From: Paenibacillus humicola
GTDB lineage: Bacteria > Bacillota > Bacilli > Paenibacillales > Paenibacillaceae
DNA length: 64,000 bases
Assembly (NCBI RefSeq): GCF_028826105.1
Contig: NZ_JAQGPL010000001.1
Location: forward strand, 956,501-1,020,500
Direction: 5' to 3'
Made by a program: the position numbers and the translations under genes. Positions 51,638 through 59,798 of this stretch are shown here, one piece after another; position 1 is the stretch's first letter, and each line of letters opens with the position of its first letter. A model generated the notes under the pieces. It had not been told where the DNA came from. It did not search any database and saw nothing but the letters and a program-made list of their open reading frames with translations.

Positions 51638-53077
51638 TTGAGCCTTTTCGGGGAAAGAGCGGAGAAGCAGCGAAGGAGAGCGGCTGCGACAGCTGCGGTA
51701 GTGATCGCATGCGGGATCGGATTTGCCGGCGGACGATTGTCCATGACGGCGCAGTATCCGATTATAAAGGATGCGAGCTTCCGCAATTTATCGTTTGCAT
51801 ATAACGAAATTATGGCGAACTATTTGACCGGGGCCAAATCGAAGTCGCTGGTCGACGGCGCGGCCCAAGGGATGGTCGCGTCGCTGGACGACCCGTATTC
51901 GGTCTATTTGTCCGGCGAACAGGGCGAGCAGTATATGGAGTCGTACCAGGACCATTTTGTCGGCATCGGGATTGAAATCCGGCAGCAGGACGGCGACTTC
52001 ATCATCCAGGATACGATCGAGGGCTCTCCGGCGGCCAAATCGGACCTCAAGGCGGATGACGTCATCCAGGCGGTTGACGGCAAGCCGGTGAAAGGCATCA
52101 CGCTGACCGAGCTGAAAAACCGGATACAGGGCAAAGCCGGCACGGTCGTCAAGCTGACGGTCCTCAGGGAAGGGACGGCCGAGCCGCAGCAAATTCCGGT
52201 CACGCGGGGCGAAGTGCCGGTAATTACCGTGACGTCGGAAATGATGGCGAATCGGATCGGGGAAATTACGATTACCCGGTTTGCGGAGAAAACGGCGGAC
52301 GAGTTTAATCGCGCGATCGAGTCGCTGCAGAAACAGGGCATGAAGGCGCTGCTGATCGATTTGCGGGGAAATCCGGGCGGGCTGCTCGACCCGACGATTC
52401 AGCTCGCAAACCGGTTCGTGCCGAAGGGCCAGGTTATCGTGCAGGTGGTATACAAGGACGAGAAAAGCGTCATCACGCATAAATCGGAGCAGCAGACGCC
52501 CTGGAAGCTGCCGATCGCCGTTCTGGTCGACGACAATACGGCAAGCTCCGCGGAGGTGCTGACGGCGGCGCTGAAGGAGCGGGCGCACGCGACGGTCGTA
52601 GGACAGAAAACGTTCGGCAAGGGGATCGTGCAGAATTTCCGGCAGCTGAAGGACGGCTCCGTGCTCAAGCTGACCGAAGCCCAGTGGCGCGCGCCGGACG
52701 GGGAGTGGATCCACAAGAAGGGGATCGAGCCGAACGTGCCGGTGCAGGCGCCGGCTTACGCCCTGCTGCCGAGCCTGCCGGTCGGGCTGCAGCTGAAGGA
52801 AAACGACTACGGCGACAAGGTGAAAACGGTACAGACGATGCTGCAGACGCTTGGCTACAGCGCTCCTTCGACCGGCATCTTCGACGCCGCGACGGATGCG
52901 GCAGTCCGGGCGTTCCAGCGGGACGAGTCGCTGCCGGCAACCGGCATCGTCAACGACAGGACGGCTTACCAGTTTTCGGTACGGCTGCTCGACAAGTTCA
53001 AAAAAGAGGACCCGCAGCGCAACAAGGCGCTCGAGCTGCTGGAGGCGGCCGAGACCGCAGGCGCTGCGGGGTCATGA
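51638..53077 (+). CDS. ctpB: S41 carboxyl-terminal processing protease with peptidoglycan-binding domain (CtpB-like)
   Basis: 479 residues from TTG 51638 (AAGAGGTGG seven bases upstream). One N-terminal membrane span (about 14-32) is followed by a PDZ domain (about 100-190, HFVGIGIEIRQQDG) and the S41 domain with catalytic Ser in DDNTASSAEVLTAALK and Lys in VVGQKTFGKGIVQ. A C-terminal PG_binding_1 domain (about 385-455) has LKENDYGDKVKTVQTML and GIFDAATDAAVRAFQ. Bacillus CtpB of this design cleaves SpoIVFA in the sporulation signal to sigma-K; a paralogue with another role is possible. Confidence 0.9.
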   Translation: MSLFGERAEKQRRRAAATAAVVIACGIGFAGGRLSMTAQYPIIKDASFRNLSFAYNEIMANYLTGAKSKSLVDGAAQGMVASLDDPYSVYLSGEQGEQYMESYQDHFVGIGIEIRQQDGDFIIQDTIEGSPAAKSDLKADDVIQAVDGKPVKGITLTELKNRIQGKAGTVVKLTVLREGTAEPQQIPVTRGEVPVITVTSEMMANRIGEITITRFAEKTADEFNRAIESLQKQGMKALLIDLRGNPGGLLDPTIQLANRFVPKGQVIVQVVYKDEKSVITHKSEQQTPWKLPIAVLVDDNTASSAEVLTAALKERAHATVVGQKTFGKGIVQNFRQLKDGSVLKLTEAQWRAPDGEWIHKKGIEPNVPVQAPAYALLPSLPVGLQLKENDYGDKVKTVQTMLQTLGYSAPSTGIFDAATDAAVRAFQRDESLPATGIVNDRTAYQFSVRLLDKFKKEDPQRNKALELLEAAETAGAAGS

Positions 53078-53079
53078 AG

Positions 53080-53107
53080 CGCGGGCTGCTGCCCGCGGTT
53101 TTTTTTC
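53080..53107 (+). terminator. Intrinsic terminator of the ctpB-like gene
   Basis: CGCGGGC (53080-53086) pairs with GCCCGCG (53091-53097) over a TGCT loop, followed by T8. Confidence 0.88.
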
Positions 53108-53296
53108 GTTCAAGCGCCTTGTGCGGTCAGCCGTTCCCGGCGGCTATGGGGCGGCATATCCGGCGCGTTCGGCAGGCGCTCCGGATCGCCTCATGTTTTC
53201 CATTGCGCACGGACGCCCGCTGTGATATGATTGTAAAAATTTACGCGAAAACGGAAAGCGCCGCTTCCAAAAAACAAGAGGAGGAATACGTTTCAA

Positions 53297-54796
53297 ATGG
53301 CTCATTATTACACCGAACCGTCCCGGACCTTCAGCGAGTATTTGCTTGTTCCGAATCTGACGACGAAGGATTGCACCCCCGGCAATGTCAGCCTGAAAAC
53401 GCCGATCGTCAAGTACGGGCAGGGCGAGCAGCCGGCCTTTACGCTTAACATTCCGTTCGCATCGGCGGTCATGCAGGCCGTATCGGATGACCGGATGGCG
53501 GTTGCGCTCGCGCGCTGCGGAGGCATTTCGTTTATTTACGGATCGCAGGCGGTGGAGGATCAGGCGGCTATGGTACGGAAGGTCAAGGCGTATAAAGCGG
53601 GCTTCGTTGTCAGCCGCTCCAATTTGACGCCGCAGCATACGCTGCAGGACGTGCTGGAGCTGAAGCGGCAGACCGGCCACTCCACCGTGGCGATTACGGA
53701 CGACGGCACCCCCAACGGCAAGCTGCTCGGCATCGTGACGAGCCGCGATTATCGGGTGAGCCGCGATTCGCCGGACAAGCGGGTGCAGGACTTTATGACG
53801 CCGTTCGCTTCGCTTATTTACGGGCGTTCCGGCTGTACGCTGTCGGAGGCGAACGACCTGATCTGGGAACACAAGCTGAACTGCCTGCCGATCGTGGACG
53901 AGGCGCAAAATCTCGAATATCTCGTCTTCCGCAAAGACTACGACGCGCATAAGGAAAATCCGTACGAGCTGCTCGACGTCAACAAAAGCTATATTGTCGG
54001 CGCGGGCATCAATACGAGGGATTATAAAGACCGCGTACCTGCGCTCGTCGAAGCCGGCGTCGACGTGCTTGTCATCGATTCCTCCGACGGCTATTCCGAA
54101 TGGCAGCGGGAAACGGTGCAGTACGTCAAAGCGAATTTCGACGTGAAAATCGGCGCAGGGAACGTCGTCGACCGCGAAGGGTTTCTTTATCTGGTCGAAT
54201 CGGGCGCCGATTTCGTCAAGATCGGCATCGGCGGCGGCTCGATCTGCATCACGCGCGAACAGAAAGGCATCGGCCGCGGCCAGGCATCGGCGCTGATCGA
54301 GGTAGCTGCGGCGCGCGACGAATATTTCCGGAATACCGGCATTTACGTGCCGATCTGTTCCGACGGCGGCATCGTGCACGATTATCACATTACGCTCGCG
54401 CTCGCGATGGGAGCGGATTTCGTCATGATGGGCCGTTATTTCGCCCGCTTCGACGAAAGCCCGACCCGGAAGCTGAAGGTCGGCAACAATTTCGTGAAGG
54501 AGTTTTGGGGCGAGGGCTCCAACCGGGCGCGCAACTGGCAGCGGTACGATACGGGCGGCAAGGAAAGTCTCGTGTTCGAGGAAGGGGTCGATTCGTACGT
54601 TTCGTATGCGGGCGGCCTGCAGGAGAATCTTGACAAAACGATTCACAAAATGAAATCCACGATGTGCAACTGCGGCGCGAAATCGATCGAGGAGCTGCAG
54701 CGCAATGCCCGTATCACGCTCGTCTCCGCGACGAGCATCGTCGAAGGCGGCGCGCACGACGTCATCCTGAAGGAAAGCAGCCTGTCGGCGGAGTAG
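53297..54796 (+). CDS. guaB: IMP dehydrogenase, divergent type
   Basis: 499 residues. The catalytic loop [18 protein letters not shown] carries the active-site Cys; two CBS-like segments lie at about 95-220 ([11 protein letters not shown] and [14 protein letters not shown]), and the NAD/IMP region has [14 protein letters not shown]. The flap contains [12 protein letters not shown] with an Arg-Tyr pair. It converts IMP to XMP. Sequence around the loop differs clearly from canonical bacillar GuaB (which has GPGSICTTR), so this may be a second, specialised enzyme. RBS AGAGGAGG before ATG 53297. Confidence 0.88.
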   Translation: MAHYYTEPSRTFSEYLLVPNLTTKDCTPGNVSLKTPIVKYGQGEQPAFTLNIPFASAVMQAVSDDRMAVALARCGGISFIYGSQAVEDQAAMVRKVKAYKAGFVVSRSNLTPQHTLQDVLELKRQTGHSTVAITDDGTPNGKLLGIVTSRDYRVSRDSPDKRVQDFMTPFASLIYGRSGCTLSEANDLIWEHKLNCLPIVDEAQNLEYLVFRKDYDAHKENPYELLDVNKSYIVGAGINTRDYKDRVPALVEAGVDVLVIDSSDGYSEWQRETVQYVKANFDVKIGAGNVVDREGFLYLVESGADFVKIGIGGGSICITREQKGIGRGQASALIEVAAARDEYFRNTGIYVPICSDGGIVHDYHITLALAMGADFVMMGRYFARFDESPTRKLKVGNNFVKEFWGEGSNRARNWQRYDTGGKESLVFEEGVDSYVSYAGGLQENLDKTIHKMKSTMCNCGAKSIEELQRNARITLVSATSIVEGGAHDVILKESSLSAE

Positions 54797-54818
54797 TCAT
54801 AGTCTCCGCTGACATAGC

Positions 54819-54849
54819 ACCCCTGTCGGCAAGCCGGCAGGGGTTTTTC
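54819..54849 (+). terminator. Intrinsic terminator of the IMP dehydrogenase gene
   Basis: ACCCCTG(T)CGGC pairs with GCCGGCAGGGGT over a very small loop, then T5. Confidence 0.85.
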
Positions 54850-54885
54850 GGCATGGCCGGCGAACGGGATTCGCCGGCCGGTTCA

Positions 54886-55662
54886 TCAGCCCCGGATTCG
54901 CCGGAAATCCTCCATGAAGGCAAGCTGCAGCCGGGCCATAACGGCATCGTATACGATGAGCCAGACGAGGAACAGAAACGGCAGCCAAAGCGCATTCACG
55001 ACGAGTCCGGCGATGACGTTGACGAGCACGGCCGCCCCGACGAGCGGCAGGGTGGACGGCGTCCGGCTGCGGAAATAGGCGCGCGAACGGGAGAACGCCT
55101 CGGAGAGGGAGCAGTCCTCCGCTACCATCGTGAACTCCAGGTACAGGAACAGGACGCGAAGCACGAGGAACAGGACGAAAAACAGGATCATGCCGGGCAC
55201 CATCAGGATCAAGGTGAAGATCGCCCCAACAATAAACAGGAAGGCAAATACAACAATATTGAGCAGCAGAAAACGGAAGAAGAATCGCCGTCCGTATGCG
55301 GCGAATTGCGCCATCGACAGCTTGCGGCCGTTCGAGGCGTCGCAGAGCAGGCCGACGTAGCCGCCTTGAAGGAAGGATTGTACGGCGAGGTACAGGGCGA
55401 GATACAGCAGGACGCCGAGCAGGCTCGCGGCATGAATGCCGCCGCCTCCGGGCAGCTGCACGCTTCCCGGCATGAAGCCCTGCTCCGTTACGGCGCCGAT
55501 GGACGGCAGGCCCATCTGCAGCGCAAGCTTGAACGTGAGATGCGGACTCCCCTGATAGCCGTGGATGGTCGTGCCGAGAAGCACGGAAAGCGCATCGATC
55601 ACAATCGGGACGACGACAAGAAGCGGAAACGGGGACAGTTTACCGAAAGGTCCGAATGACAA
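54886..55662 (-). CDS. Polytopic membrane protein of unknown function
   Basis: 258 residues if started at TTG 55662, which has GGGAGGAGGAG directly upstream; the frame is also open to an ATG at 55743 with no RBS. Five or six spans: FPLLVVVPIVIDALSVLLG, LLGVLLYLALYLAVQSFL, FLLLNIVVFAFLFIVGAIF, VPGMILFFVLFLVLRVLFLY and a C-terminal pair. No family recognised with confidence. It lies just downstream of the ArsR-DUF2087 gene on the same strand and is probably in its operon. Confidence 0.65.
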   Translation of the reverse strand: MSFGPFGKLSPFPLLVVVPIVIDALSVLLGTTIHGYQGSPHLTFKLALQMGLPSIGAVTEQGFMPGSVQLPGGGGIHAASLLGVLLYLALYLAVQSFLQGGYVGLLCDASNGRKLSMAQFAAYGRRFFFRFLLLNIVVFAFLFIVGAIFTLILMVPGMILFFVLFLVLRVLFLYLEFTMVAEDCSLSEAFSRSRAYFRSRTPSTLPLVGAAVLVNVIAGLVVNALWLPFLFLVWLIVYDAVMARLQLAFMEDFRRIRG

Positions 55663-55744
55663 GCAGACTCCTCCTCCCGCGTAGGGAATAACTTTCTTAC
55701 ATACGTGGAAGAAGCTGGGATGGTTGCGCGGAAGACGAATCATT

Positions 55745-56350
55745 TTAGGAAAGCTTTTCCCAATCCTCCCACATTTCCCTCGGGTTAAGCTCGTAAATGT
55801 CCTGCTCCCGGTACATGAAGGCGTGCATAATCAATTCCCGCCGGATGGTGGCGAAATCGGGGTGGAATTGAAGAATGAATTCGTTGATTTCCTTCTCCGT
55901 ATACGATTTGCCCGGCTCAAGCTTCCCGGCGAGATGCTCCAGCACAATCAGCTTCTTCTTCAGCTGCACCGGGATATGCTTCAGCCTTCCTTCGGCGGTG
56001 AAGAAATTGCGGATCACCGACTGCTGCAGCTTGGCGCCCAAAGGTTCCATGGCGTCCTCCTTTCCTTCGCTTGCTGCGGACTGCGTAATCAACGTCTCCA
56101 GTGCCCGCGAATACTGGGTTAAAAAATAACGGTTCAGCGTAAAAAAAATGGCGTTTTTGTCCCGTCTTTCGTTAATCAACCCGACGGTGCGCAGCTTGGC
56201 CGCATGATGGGTAATTGTGGCGGGGGACAGGCACAGCCGGTTAGCCAGCTCCAGCCCGGTAAGCTCCCCTTTGGCCAGCAAAATGAGCATCCGCACCCGG
56301 GTCGGATCGGCCAACGCCTTATGGTAATGAACGATTTTGTCGAGCTGCAT
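55745..56350 (-). CDS. ArsR family regulator fused to DUF2087
   Basis: 201 residues. The N-terminal winged helix (ALADPTRVRMLILLAKGELTG, LSPATITHHAAKLRTVGLI) is followed from about residue 118 by DUF2087, with RLKHIPVQLKKKLIVLEHLA, YTEKEINEFILQFHPDFATI and RRELI. No ArsR metal-site Cys is present, so it probably senses something else, perhaps through DUF2087. RBS GGAGGGCG before ATG 56350. Its own promoter and an 18-bp palindrome lie upstream, implying autoregulation together with the downstream membrane protein. Confidence 0.9.
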   Translation of the reverse strand: MQLDKIVHYHKALADPTRVRMLILLAKGELTGLELANRLCLSPATITHHAAKLRTVGLINERRDKNAIFFTLNRYFLTQYSRALETLITQSAASEGKEDAMEPLGAKLQQSVIRNFFTAEGRLKHIPVQLKKKLIVLEHLAGKLEPGKSYTEKEINEFILQFHPDFATIRRELIMHAFMYREQDIYELNPREMWEDWEKLS

Positions 56351-56384
56351 GGCTGAACGCCCTCCGTTATTTGATGTTCATTTA

Positions 56385-56418
56385 ATTAGATATTAATCTA
56401 ATCCAAAGCGCGTGTCAA
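56385..56418 (-). promoter_or_regulatory. Promoter and operator of the ArsR-DUF2087 gene
   Basis: Minus strand: TTGACA (plus 56413-56418), 17-bp spacer, TAATAT (56390-56395). The palindrome ATTAGAT-N4-ATCTAAT (56385-56402) covers the -10, a good site for the regulator itself. Confidence 0.8.
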
Positions 56419-56420
56419 AC

Positions 56421-56463
56421 GAAAAATAGGGACCCGGCCGTCGCAACCAGCCGGAATCCCTAT
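56421..56463 (-). terminator. Terminator of the unassigned RNA
   Basis: ATAGGGA (56426-56432) pairs with TCCCTAT (56457-56463), with an inner CCGGC/GCCGG stem, and the minus strand continues into T5 (A run at 56422-56426). Confidence 0.82.
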
Positions 56464-56698
56464 CCCTTCACAAACGCATTCAATTGTTACCTGCACACTC
56501 CATTCTTACAACTCGCGTTGCTCATTTCAAACCGAAGACGTCGTCCGACTGCGGGTTCCCGCATGTCCCGAAAGCCAACTTCCTACTGGCTTACTCCTTT
56601 CCATTCCGAATTATAGGAACACGCTTCGCTTACCTGCTTCATTGGACTATCCCCTTCCGGTGAGGTCATATCATTCGGCAAAGGAATGATATGGTTAT
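56421..56698 (-). ncRNA. Unassigned structured RNA of about 270 nt
   Basis: A self-contained minus-strand unit: promoter at 56699-56728, hairpin CATATCATTC/GAATGATATG (56667-56676 with 56684-56693) at the expected 5' end, internal stems AAGCCA/TGGCTT (56572-56577 with 56587-56592), TGCGG/CCGCA (56550-56563) and CAAC-GCGA-GTTG with a GNRA loop (56509-56520), and a rho-independent terminator at 56421-56463. No ORF of note is present on either strand. It ends just upstream of the separate arsR promoter, so it is not an arsR leader. I could not match it from memory to 6S, SRP, tmRNA, RNase P, T-box or known riboswitches. Confidence 0.6.
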
Positions 56699-56728
56699 AG
56701 TGTACAAGCCCACCTGCAGTTTTGTAAA
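56699..56728 (-). promoter_or_regulatory. Promoter of the unassigned RNA
   Basis: Minus strand TTTACA (plus 56723-56728), 18-bp spacer, TACACT (plus 56699-56704). The predicted start, near 56692, coincides with the first base-paired residue of the 5' hairpin. Confidence 0.6.
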
Positions 56729-56868
56729 TATTCAGAAAAATCAATTAAATGTAGTTGAAAGCGCTTTTACGCCTTAAATCTCCTTTATTCTCGTTTTTAT
56801 TTACAATTTCGCAAAAATTGAAGACCAGATATCCCGGATCGTCATGCATAAGCGGCAGTGAAAAAAGA

Positions 56869-56930
56869 TTGACACATTGAGTAAAGTGAACTATATTATA
56901 ACCGACGGTTACTAACCAATGGTTATAATA
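56869..56930 (+). promoter_or_regulatory. Promoter with two AACC-N3-GGTT operators
   Basis: TTGACA (56869-56874), 17-bp spacer and TATATT (56892-56897), followed by AACC-GAC-GGTT (56900-56910) and AACC-AAT-GGTT (56914-56924) over the transcription start. From TATATTATAACC onward it aligns without gaps with the operator region at 47752-47786. Confidence 0.8.
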
Positions 56931-56951
56931 GATGAAGGCGGTGTAGGCAGC

Positions 56952-57638
56952 ATGAAAGCGGAGCGTGTATCGGAACATATTTGGAGCCTGAGAACGTGGA
57001 TAATCATCCCCATCCGCGTATGGATCGTCGTGGAAGAGGACGGCGTGGTGCTGGTCGATGCAGGGATCGGCGCCATGGCCCGGGGAATTCTCGCGTTTAT
57101 CGATAAGCTGGACGCCGGCCCGCTTAAAGCGATCGTATTGACGCACGGGCACTCCGATCATACCGGATCGGTGAAGGCGATTTTGCGGAACAGGCAGGTC
57201 CCGGTTTACGCGGACGGCATCGAGCTGCCGTACATGGAAGGCGAGCAGCCCTATCCCCGCCGCAAGAAAGCGGTCCCGTTCCTGCCGAAGGGCATCGCCC
57301 GTCCGCTTCCGGAAGCGGGAGGCGAGCCGGCGCCGTTCGGTTCGCTGACGCCTTTCCGGACGCCGGGGCATTCGCCCGGCCATGTCGCTTACTACCACGA
57401 ACGGGACGGAGTGCTGCTGGCCGGCGACCTGTTCACCTCGAAGCGGGGCCGGCTGCAGCGGCCGATGCCGATGTTCACGGCCGATATGGCGGATGCGGTT
57501 CGCAGCGGCGCGATCGTGAAGAAGCTCCGCCCGGCCAGCGTCGAAATTTGCCACGGCGGACCGGTCCTTCACCCCGCGGAGCAGTACGACGCGTACGCGC
57601 GGAAGGCAGGGACTGTAAATAACGGATTGAGCCTATGA
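56952..57638 (+). CDS. MBL-fold metallo-hydrolase
   Basis: 228 residues from ATG 56952 (GAAGGCGGTG upstream). Zinc-ligand motifs of the metallo-beta-lactamase fold: LTHGHSDHTGSVKA, TPGHSPGHVAYY, LLAGDLF and ICHGGP. The substrate is unknown; relatives include glyoxalase II-like and lactonase-like hydrolases. The gene is controlled by a promoter overlapped by the same operators as the membrane-protein operon at 47.8 kb, so it probably belongs to the same small regulon. Confidence 0.9.
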   Translation: MKAERVSEHIWSLRTWIIIPIRVWIVVEEDGVVLVDAGIGAMARGILAFIDKLDAGPLKAIVLTHGHSDHTGSVKAILRNRQVPVYADGIELPYMEGEQPYPRRKKAVPFLPKGIARPLPEAGGEPAPFGSLTPFRTPGHSPGHVAYYHERDGVLLAGDLFTSKRGRLQRPMPMFTADMADAVRSGAIVKKLRPASVEICHGGPVLHPAEQYDAYARKAGTVNNGLSL

Positions 57639-57656
57639 CTCGTGTTCGTATATAAT
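57627..57656 (+). promoter_or_regulatory. Promoter of the FusB-type gene
   Basis: TTGAGC (57627-57632), 18-bp spacer, TATAAT (57651-57656). The -35 overlaps the end of the MBL gene. The predicted leader is about 185 nt. Confidence 0.7.
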
Positions 57657-57682
57657 GTCTATATACAAGGGAGGCGGTAGGA

Positions 57683-57730
57683 ATGGCAAAGCATTTTGCC
57701 GGAATAAGAAGCTCCTCATGCAAAGCCTGA
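57683..57730 (+). CDS. Putative leader peptide of the FusB-type gene
   Basis: A 15-codon ORF, MAKHFAGIRSSSCKA, behind a strong GGGAGGCGG ribosome binding site. Its 3' end enters one arm of a 9-bp inverted repeat. Its position, about 20 nt from the predicted transcript start and upstream of a gene that rescues ribosomes from a translation inhibitor, is typical of attenuation leaders. Translation is not shown. Confidence 0.5.
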   Translation: MAKHFAGIRSSSCKA

Positions 57731-57774
57731 TATAGGGGCGATAACTTTGCATGGGGCCGACGATTCGTCGCCCG
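57717..57774 (+). promoter_or_regulatory. Leader hairpins upstream of the FusB-type gene
   Basis: CATGCAAAG (57717-57725) pairs with CTTTGCATG (57745-57753), and immediately after it GGGC-CGACG pairs with CGTCG-CCC (about 57755-57774). The first stem begins inside the leader ORF. Confidence 0.55.
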
Positions 57775-57849
57775 ATACAAGCGAATATCGTTTCTGATAA
57801 CGGGCTTTGCGCGTTGTTTTCTCCATCAAGCCAAAGGAGCTGACAAGCG

Positions 57850-58512
57850 ATGTGCAAACCGTTTATTAGAAACCATCACTATAACCTGATCAAGAAGCAG
57901 GCCGGACTGCTGCAGCATGCCTGCAGCACGGTGTCCGATCCGAAAGTCGTGGAATCGGTACGATACGGCGTGCTGGCTAAAATCGCCGAGGCGTTCCCGG
58001 ATGCGTCGGACGCGCAGATGAGGAAGCTGGAGAAGCTGGCGGAGCTGAATTCGGCTGCGGAATTCCAGGCGTATTTGAAGGCGCTCGAGCCGGATGTGCT
58101 GGAGTTTGCCGAAACGACCGAGCGGCAGCTGAAAAAGCTGTTCCCGAAAATCAAAAAGCTGAAGACGCCCGCTTTGACCGGCATCGACCGCAGCTTTCTG
58201 ACCTATCTCGGCTGGACCGATATTGCGGCGAATAAAATGTACCTCGTCTACGAGCTGCACGGCCGGCTCGTCGGCATCGAGGGGAGATTTACGCCGGTGG
58301 GCAGGAAAGGCGTCTGCTTTCTGTGCAGCAAGCACGAAGAGATCGCGCTGTTCTCGGCAACGACGAAATGGAAGCCGGCAGGCGCCTCGCCCGATTATTA
58401 TAAGGCCATCGGGAATTATCTCTGCGCGAACAGCCGCGCATGCAACCGCAACATTACCGATGTCGCCGCATTGGAGAAGTTTATGCAGGACGTTTTAGGG
58501 CAGCGCCAATAG
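57850..58512 (+). CDS. FusB/FusC-type EF-G-binding protein
   Basis: 220 residues. The N-terminal helical domain (about 1-125) and C-terminal treble-clef zinc domain (about 130-215) match the FBP/FusB family. Zinc ligands: CFLCSKHEE and the later pair in YLCANSRACNRNI. FusB-type proteins bind EF-G and free it from fusidic-acid-stalled ribosomes; chromosomal homologues are widespread in bacilli. AAAGGAG lies ten bases before ATG 57850. It has its own promoter, a leader ORF and a terminator. Confidence 0.9.
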   Translation: MCKPFIRNHHYNLIKKQAGLLQHACSTVSDPKVVESVRYGVLAKIAEAFPDASDAQMRKLEKLAELNSAAEFQAYLKALEPDVLEFAETTERQLKKLFPKIKKLKTPALTGIDRSFLTYLGWTDIAANKMYLVYELHGRLVGIEGRFTPVGRKGVCFLCSKHEEIALFSATTKWKPAGASPDYYKAIGNYLCANSRACNRNITDVAALEKFMQDVLGQRQ

Positions 58513-58524
58513 ACGAAATGGCAG

Positions 58525-58572
58525 GGAGCATCTGCAGCCGCTTGACAAGAAGCGGAGCGGATGCTCCTTTTT
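58525..58572 (+). terminator. Intrinsic terminator of the FusB-type gene
   Basis: GGAGCATC (58525-58532) pairs with GATGCTCC (58560-58567), extended inside by CCGCTT/AAGCGG, then T5. Confidence 0.9.
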
Positions 58573-58750
58573 GCTGTGGCCCGGGATATTGAAGCGGAGG
58601 GGTACGGCTGCGGTCGCCGGCGGAAAGCAGGCTCATGCCCGCGTTTATGGCTGCCCTCGTTTGGCAAATCCTCCGCTCTGCGCACGTTAGAGAAGCCGGG
58701 TTTGAAAGGGAATTTTGGCAGTTTGGCGAATACTTCCATATTAAGGGCAG

Positions 58751-59683
58751 GTGATATCATACAAGTCATACTTGAGAACACCAATACGCAAAGAAAGGCG
58801 GAGTTTTAATGGGGTAACGAAATTTTTGGAAATCGGGCTTATCGACGACGAGTTCCCGATACGGGTCGTCCATACGGGGTCCCGCTTTCATTTCGGCGCG
58901 CATTGGCACGAGGAAGTCGAGCTTGTCTACGTTTCGGAGGACCGGGGAAGGGTCGGCGTCAACAGCCGGACCTACGAATTAAGCAAAGGCGACCTGCTCC
59001 TGATCAAGCCGGGAGACATTCACTCCTTCCTCCCGGGGACGGGCGAGCTGATCATCGTGGTGTTCCGGCTGCGCTATCTGGCCTGCGGCTTCACCGCCGA
59101 ACGGGACCTTCAGGATCTGCACCGGCTGTTCGCCAAAACGGCCGTCGTTCCGGCCGAACAGGCTGGACAGGCGAAGCTGTCGGATATTATGAAAGCGATA
59201 TTATTGGAAAACGAAACGCGCGAAGCCGGCTACCGCTGGGCCTTGAAATCGCGGTTGTTCGACCTTGTCGTTCAGCTCCTTCGCTCTCAGGCTGTCGAGC
59301 GCGAGTCCGAACCGGAAGCCGTTTGCGCGCCGCACGGCAAGTTCGCCTGCATCGAGCGGGTCTGCGCTTATTTGGAGGACCATTACGACGAGAACGTGAA
59401 CATTTCGCAGATTGCCGACCACGTCAAGTTCAACAAGTTTTATTTGTGCAAGCTGTTCAAGGAGATGCGCGGCGTAACGCTGCTCGATTATTTGAACCGT
59501 CTCCGGATTACGAAGGCCGAATGGGCGCTGCTGAGCAGCGGGGATTCCATACTGGACATCGCGGTGCAGCACGGCTTCAACAACCTCGGTTCCTTCAACC
59601 GCCTGTTTAAGAAATATAACGGCTGCACCCCTTCCCAGTTCCGCAAGCGCAACGGCATGGACAGCGCAATATTTGAACGATGA
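58751..59683 (+). CDS. AraC family regulator
   Basis: 310 residues by GTG 58751 (the start is uncertain; residues 1-20 are weakly conserved-looking). An N-terminal cupin (about 30-110) with HFGAHWHEEVELVYVSE and LLLIKPGDIHSFLPG; a C-terminal double HTH (about 205-305) with VNISQIADHVKFNKFYLCKLF and ILDIAVQHGFNNLGSFNRLFK. It precedes a sugar ABC transporter by 115 bp in the same direction and is probably its activator, with a sugar as effector. Confidence 0.92.
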   Translation: MISYKSYLRTPIRKERRSFNGVTKFLEIGLIDDEFPIRVVHTGSRFHFGAHWHEEVELVYVSEDRGRVGVNSRTYELSKGDLLLIKPGDIHSFLPGTGELIIVVFRLRYLACGFTAERDLQDLHRLFAKTAVVPAEQAGQAKLSDIMKAILLENETREAGYRWALKSRLFDLVVQLLRSQAVERESEPEAVCAPHGKFACIERVCAYLEDHYDENVNISQIADHVKFNKFYLCKLFKEMRGVTLLDYLNRLRITKAEWALLSSGDSILDIAVQHGFNNLGSFNRLFKKYNGCTPSQFRKRNGMDSAIFER

Positions 59684-59735
59684 AAGCCAATATCCGGTGA
59701 GCGCGATCCCGCACCGATTGGATAGCATGAGTATA

Positions 59736-59748
59736 TGTAAGCGGTTAC
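59736..59748 (+). promoter_or_regulatory. cre-like site upstream of the ABC transporter
   Basis: TGTAAGCGGTTAC is close to the CcpA-binding consensus TGWAARCGYTWNC, with one mismatch at the Y position, and lies 51 bp before the transporter start. It implies carbon catabolite control. Confidence 0.5.
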
Positions 59749-59798
59749 GAAATGCCGGCTGCACGGAATCGAAATCTTTGGAAGAAGGACGGGTGCGA

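Noticed and set aside
56351..56420. Interpretation of the 56421-56700 RNA as a T-box or riboswitch leader of arsR
   Set aside because: The arsR gene has its own consensus promoter and operator downstream of the RNA terminator, and no T-box consensus bases are visible.
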